NCBI GenBank assembly: GCA_017475845.1
Contig: JAFVEU010000183.1
Coordinates: forward strand, 1 to 6,989
Direction: 5' to 3'
DNA length: 6,989 nucleotides
Source of the DNA: Lachnospiraceae bacterium
GTDB taxonomy: Bacteria; Bacillota; Clostridia; Lachnospirales; Lachnospiraceae
Program-made: the position numbers and the translations under genes
Notes under the pieces: model-generated
Database searches by the model: none
What the model was told of the DNA's origin: nothing
Seen by the model: the letters and a program-made list of their open reading frames with translations, nothing else
In this document: positions 3,892-6,989 of the stretch, in pieces
How the letters are laid out: every line of letters begins with the position of its first letter
How positions within the stretch are numbered: the first letter of the stretch is position 1

Positions 3892-6800
3892 ATGAACAAC
3901 GCATTTACCTTTCCCGTTAATGAACTGGATATATATGAAGAGCTGGAAAAGAGCCTTAAAAAGCCCGGGGTCACTGACATAGACGGGGTAGCGGAGGCGG
4001 CGAAGGCCCATTTCATCTATTCTCTCGGAGGGGACGAGAGGGTGAAGCTCGTTATTAGGAGCGATGATACCGGAGCCCGGGAGCTCTTAAAGGAAATAAG
4101 GCTCTATGACAGGGAGGCGGTGTATTACCCGCCAAGGGATCTCATATTCTATCAGTCGGACTTAAACGGAAACGAGCTTACCCGGGAGAGGATGAACTGC
4201 GTAAAGACTCTGTTGGAGAAGAAGGGGGCGATACTTATCACCACCTTTGACGCGTTGATGGAAAAGATCCCGGGGTTAAGCAGGATAAGAGAGTCGATCC
4301 TTCCCCTGTCCAGGGGGGAAGACATTAATATAGAAGCGTTTTCAAAAAAGCTGGTGTCCATGGGCTACCGAAGGAGTGTGCAGGCAGAGAATCCGGGAGA
4401 ATTTGCGGTCAGGGGCGGTATACTTGACGTATTTCCCCTTACGGAGGAAAACCCGGTGCGGCTGGAGCTCTGGGGAGATACCATAGACAGCATCCGGTAT
4501 TATGACGCGGCAACCCAGCGCTCGCTGGAGGAGACGGAAAGCGTAAGGATCTACCCCGCCACGGAAATGATCATGACGGAGGATGAGAAGTATAAGGGAC
4601 TTGAAAGACTAAAGGCGGATTATGAAGCACGGCATAAGGACCTGAGGGAAAAGATGCAGACGGAAGAAGCCTTCCGTTTAAGAAGGACCGTGGAGGAATT
4701 CACGGAAGCCTTTGAAGAGACGGGGGAGGACGCTAACCTCGCGTCTTTTGCGGGCTTCTTTTACGAGGACATGGCCTCCCTCCTTGACTTCTTTAATAAA
4801 AAAGAAACCCTGATCTTCATGGACGAGCCCGCAAGGCTTATAGAAAAGGGCGAAGCCGTGGAAAAGGAATTCGCGGACAGCATGCTTATGCGGCTGGAAA
4901 AGGGCTATACCCTGTCGAAAGCCGCGGATATCCTCTACCCCGTGGATGAAGTGATGGAGGGCATAGCGGGCTTCCCGGCAGCGGCAATAGGAATGATCCT
5001 GTTAAAACAGGAGAAATACAAGCCGGAAAAGCAGTTCTCCCTTAATGTAAAGACCATCAATTCATATAACGGGTCATTCACCTCGCTTATAAGCGACCTG
5101 AAGAGATACCGGAAGGAAAAGTACCGGGTCATCATCCTTTCAGGCTCCCGCTCCAGGGCCCAGCGTCTCACGGACAATATAAATGACGAGGGGATACCGG
5201 CGTTCTTCACCGAGAACAGGGACAGGGTGCCGGAAGGCACGGAGGTCATGGTGCTGCAGGGGTCCCTTAAACGGGGCTTTGAATATCCGGCCATAAGGTT
5301 TGCGGTCATAAGCGAGACAGATATCTTCGGCGGGGAGCATAAGCGGAAGAAGAAAAAGCACGCAGCTTATGAAGGCGAACATATAGCGTCCTTTACCGAC
5401 CTGAATACCGGGGACTATGTGATCCACGAGGATTACGGAATAGGCCAGTATACAGGGCTTGAGCACATAGAGATAGACGGCAAAACCCGGGATTACGTGA
5501 AGATCCGCTACCGGGATGATTCCTCGGTCTATGTTATAGCGTCAAACCTGGATTCCCTGCAGAAATACGCATCCAAAGACACGGAGAAAAAGCCCCGGCT
5601 CAATAAGCTCGGCACGAACGAGTGGAAGCGCACCCGTGAAAAGGTGAACCGGGCCGTGGAAGGGGTGGCAAAAAGGCTTATCGAGCTGTATTCGGTAAGG
5701 GAGAATACGGAAGGATACGTGTTCGGGCCGGATACGGTGTGGCAGAAGGAATTCGAGGAGATGTTCCCCTTTGAGGAGACGGAGGATCAGACAGCAGCCA
5801 TAGAAGCGGTGAAGCGGGACATGGAGAGCAAAAAGATCATGGACCGGCTTATCTGCGGGGATGTGGGCTTCGGAAAGACCGAGGTGGCCATCCGGGCTGC
5901 CTTCAAGGCGATCCAGGAGAATAAGCAGGTAGCGGTGCTGGTTCCCACCACCATCCTTGCGGAGCAGCATTACAATACCTTTACTGAGAGAATGAAGGAC
6001 TATCCGGTGACGGTGGAGCTCCTCTGCCGCTTCAAGACCGCAGCCGAGCAGAAGAAAACCGTGGCGGAGCTGAAAAAAGGCTCTGCCGACATAGTGATAG
6101 GAACTCACCGGCTGCTGTCAAAGGACGTGGGATTCAAGGATCTGGGGCTGCTTATCATAGACGAAGAACAGCGCTTCGGTGTTACACACAAGGAAAAGAT
6201 CAAGGAGATGCGTAACAGGGTGGATGTGCTCTCCCTTACGGCGACACCCATCCCCAGAACACTGCACATGAGCCTGGTGGGGATAAGGGACATGAGCGTG
6301 CTGACGGAGCCCCCGAGAGACAGGATGCCCATCCAGACCTTTGTGATGGAATACAGCGACGAAATGGTCCGGGAGGCAGTGAACCGGGAAATGGCCAGAG
6401 GTGGCCAGGTGTTCTTCGTGTACAACAGAGTGGACACTATAGCGGATATGGCCGCAAACGTAAGGACCCTCTGTCCGGAGGCCAGGGTGGAGTACGCCCA
6501 CGGCCAGATGAAGGAGCAGGAGCTGGAGGACATAATGAGCGGCTTCATTCACGGGGACGTGGATGTGCTGGTGTCCACCACTATTATCGAGACCGGAATA
6601 GATATACCGAACGTAAACACCATGCTCATCGCAGATGCAGACAGGATGGGGCTTTCCCAGCTCTATCAGCTCCGGGGAAGGGTGGGGCGCTCGAACCGCA
6701 CCGCCTATGCCTTCCTTATGTATAAGAAGGACCGGCTCTTAAAGGAATCGGCGGAAAAGCGGCTGGCGGCCATAAGGGAGTTCACGGATCTGGGCTCCGG

Positions 6801-6989
6801 CTTCCGCATAGCCATGAAGGATCTGGAGATAAGAGGCGCGGGAAACGTGCTTGGCAGCGAGCAGTCGGGACACATGCAGCAGGTAGGCTACGATCTCTAC
6901 TGCCGCATGCTGGATACCGCGGTGAAGAAGGAAAAGGGAATAGAGACCACGGAGGACTTCAATACCGTGGTGGACATAGACATGGACGC
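3892..6989 (+). CDS. mfd: transcription-repair coupling factor (runs off right edge)
   Basis: Mfd displaces RNA polymerase stalled at DNA damage and recruits UvrA for nucleotide excision repair. The first 1032 residues are present of about 1150-1180, so most of the C-terminal autoinhibitory domain is outside. Domains in order: degenerate UvrB-like N-terminal module with NPGEFAVRGGILDVFP (167-182); polymerase-interaction domain beginning near 500 (NTGDYVIHEDYGIGQYTG, 505-522); then the SF2 motor. Motor motifs are Walker A GDVGFGKT (656-663), GTHRLLSKDV, DEEQRFG (757-763), TATPIPRTL (783-791), STTIIETGIDIPN (895-907) and QLRGRVGRS (926-934). The RecG-like translocation motif follows (IRGAGNVLGSEQSGH, 980-994). 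All key motor residues are intact. The ATG at 3892 is the only start after an in-frame TGA at 3841; its ribosome binding site (AGGA, 3883-3886) is modest. In related Clostridia I recall pth just upstream of mfd; here the XRE operon is there instead. Confidence 0.98.
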   Translation, partial: MNNAFTFPVNELDIYEELEKSLKKPGVTDIDGVAEAAKAHFIYSLGGDERVKLVIRSDDTGARELLKEIRLYDREAVYYPPRDLIFYQSDLNGNELTRERMNCVKTLLEKKGAILITTFDALMEKIPGLSRIRESILPLSRGEDINIEAFSKKLVSMGYRRSVQAENPGEFAVRGGILDVFPLTEENPVRLELWGDTIDSIRYYDAATQRSLEETESVRIYPATEMIMTEDEKYKGLERLKADYEARHKDLREKMQTEEAFRLRRTVEEFTEAFEETGEDANLASFAGFFYEDMASLLDFFNKKETLIFMDEPARLIEKGEAVEKEFADSMLMRLEKGYTLSKAADILYPVDEVMEGIAGFPAAAIGMILLKQEKYKPEKQFSLNVKTINSYNGSFTSLISDLKRYRKEKYRVIILSGSRSRAQRLTDNINDEGIPAFFTENRDRVPEGTEVMVLQGSLKRGFEYPAIRFAVISETDIFGGEHKRKKKKHAAYEGEHIASFTDLNTGDYVIHEDYGIGQYTGLEHIEIDGKTRDYVKIRYRDDSSVYVIASNLDSLQKYASKDTEKKPRLNKLGTNEWKRTREKVNRAVEGVAKRLIELYSVRENTEGYVFGPDTVWQKEFEEMFPFEETEDQTAAIEAVKRDMESKKIMDRLICGDVGFGKTEVAIRAAFKAIQENKQVAVLVPTTILAEQHYNTFTERMKDYPVTVELLCRFKTAAEQKKTVAELKKGSADIVIGTHRLLSKDVGFKDLGLLIIDEEQRFGVTHKEKIKEMRNRVDVLSLTATPIPRTLHMSLVGIRDMSVLTEPPRDRMPIQTFVMEYSDEMVREAVNREMARGGQVFFVYNRVDTIADMAANVRTLCPEARVEYAHGQMKEQELEDIMSGFIHGDVDVLVSTTIIETGIDIPNVNTMLIADADRMGLSQLYQLRGRVGRSNRTAYAFLMYKKDRLLKESAEKRLAAIREFTDLGSGFRIAMKDLEIRGAGNVLGSEQSGHMQQVGYDLYCRMLDTAVKKEKGIETTEDFNTVVDIDMD

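Noticed and set aside
3832..3895. Remnant of a pth gene ending in TGA overlapping the mfd ATG
   Set aside because: A 20-codon open stretch between a TAG and the TGA at 3893 exists, but its residues show no resemblance to the Pth C-terminus and it has no start codon.
5542..6552. Long minus-strand open frames opposite mfd (188, 147 and 144 residues)
   Set aside because: They lie wholly within mfd, whose reading frame has intact family motifs throughout. Their peptides show no recognisable domain, and overlapping open frames are expected opposite GC-rich coding DNA.

Overview
The window looks like chromosomal DNA from a Gram-positive, Lachnospiraceae-like Clostridia bacterium. This is inferred from glgC and mfd homologues of Firmicutes type, frequent ATA and AGG codons, GGAG-type ribosome binding sites and sigma-A style promoters. 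Two housekeeping genes, both cut by the window edges, flank an accessory stretch. On the left is the start of glgC (ADP-glucose pyrophosphorylase, minus strand). On the right is most of mfd (transcription-repair coupling factor, plus strand).

Positions 674-1475 are non-coding. They hold the glgC promoter region reading left and a strong-looking sigma-A type promoter at 870-898 reading right. They also hold a striking array at 1001-1420: seven copies of a 37-38 bp hairpin element (TACTTGCC - 21/22 nt loop - GGCAAGTA) separated by six 26-nt spacers that are themselves similar to one another, giving a 63-64 bp period. The array sits inside the predicted 5' leader of the next gene (1476-2273). 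That gene encodes a 265-residue protein with a coiled-coil-like N-terminus and a C-terminal half resembling a PD-(D/E)XK nuclease domain. A transcribed array of invariant hairpins directly upstream of a nuclease-like protein is the most unusual arrangement here and the best candidate for an undescribed system.

Convergent with the nuclease-like gene is a two-gene minus-strand operon. An XRE-type helix-turn-helix regulator (3115-3687) overlaps by 11 bp an AbiEii/DUF6036-like nucleotidyltransferase (2415-3125). This is a probable type IV-like toxin-antitoxin or abortive-infection pair. Its promoter (TTGACA-N17-TATACT) is very clear and carries two inverted-repeat operators, one filling the -35/-10 spacer and one just after the predicted start site, which points to autoregulation.

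A plausible mfd promoter (TTGATA-N17-TATCAT) is back to back with the toxin-antitoxin promoter, with only 2 bp between the two -35 boxes. Expression of the DNA repair gene and of the accessory operon may therefore interfere. The accessory operon is visibly more AT-rich than mfd: by hand count 18 of 60 bases are G/C in 2461-2520 against 38 of 60 in 6661-6720. That fits insertion of a foreign module between housekeeping genes. No tRNA, rRNA, CRISPR array, insertion sequence or convincing intrinsic terminator was seen.
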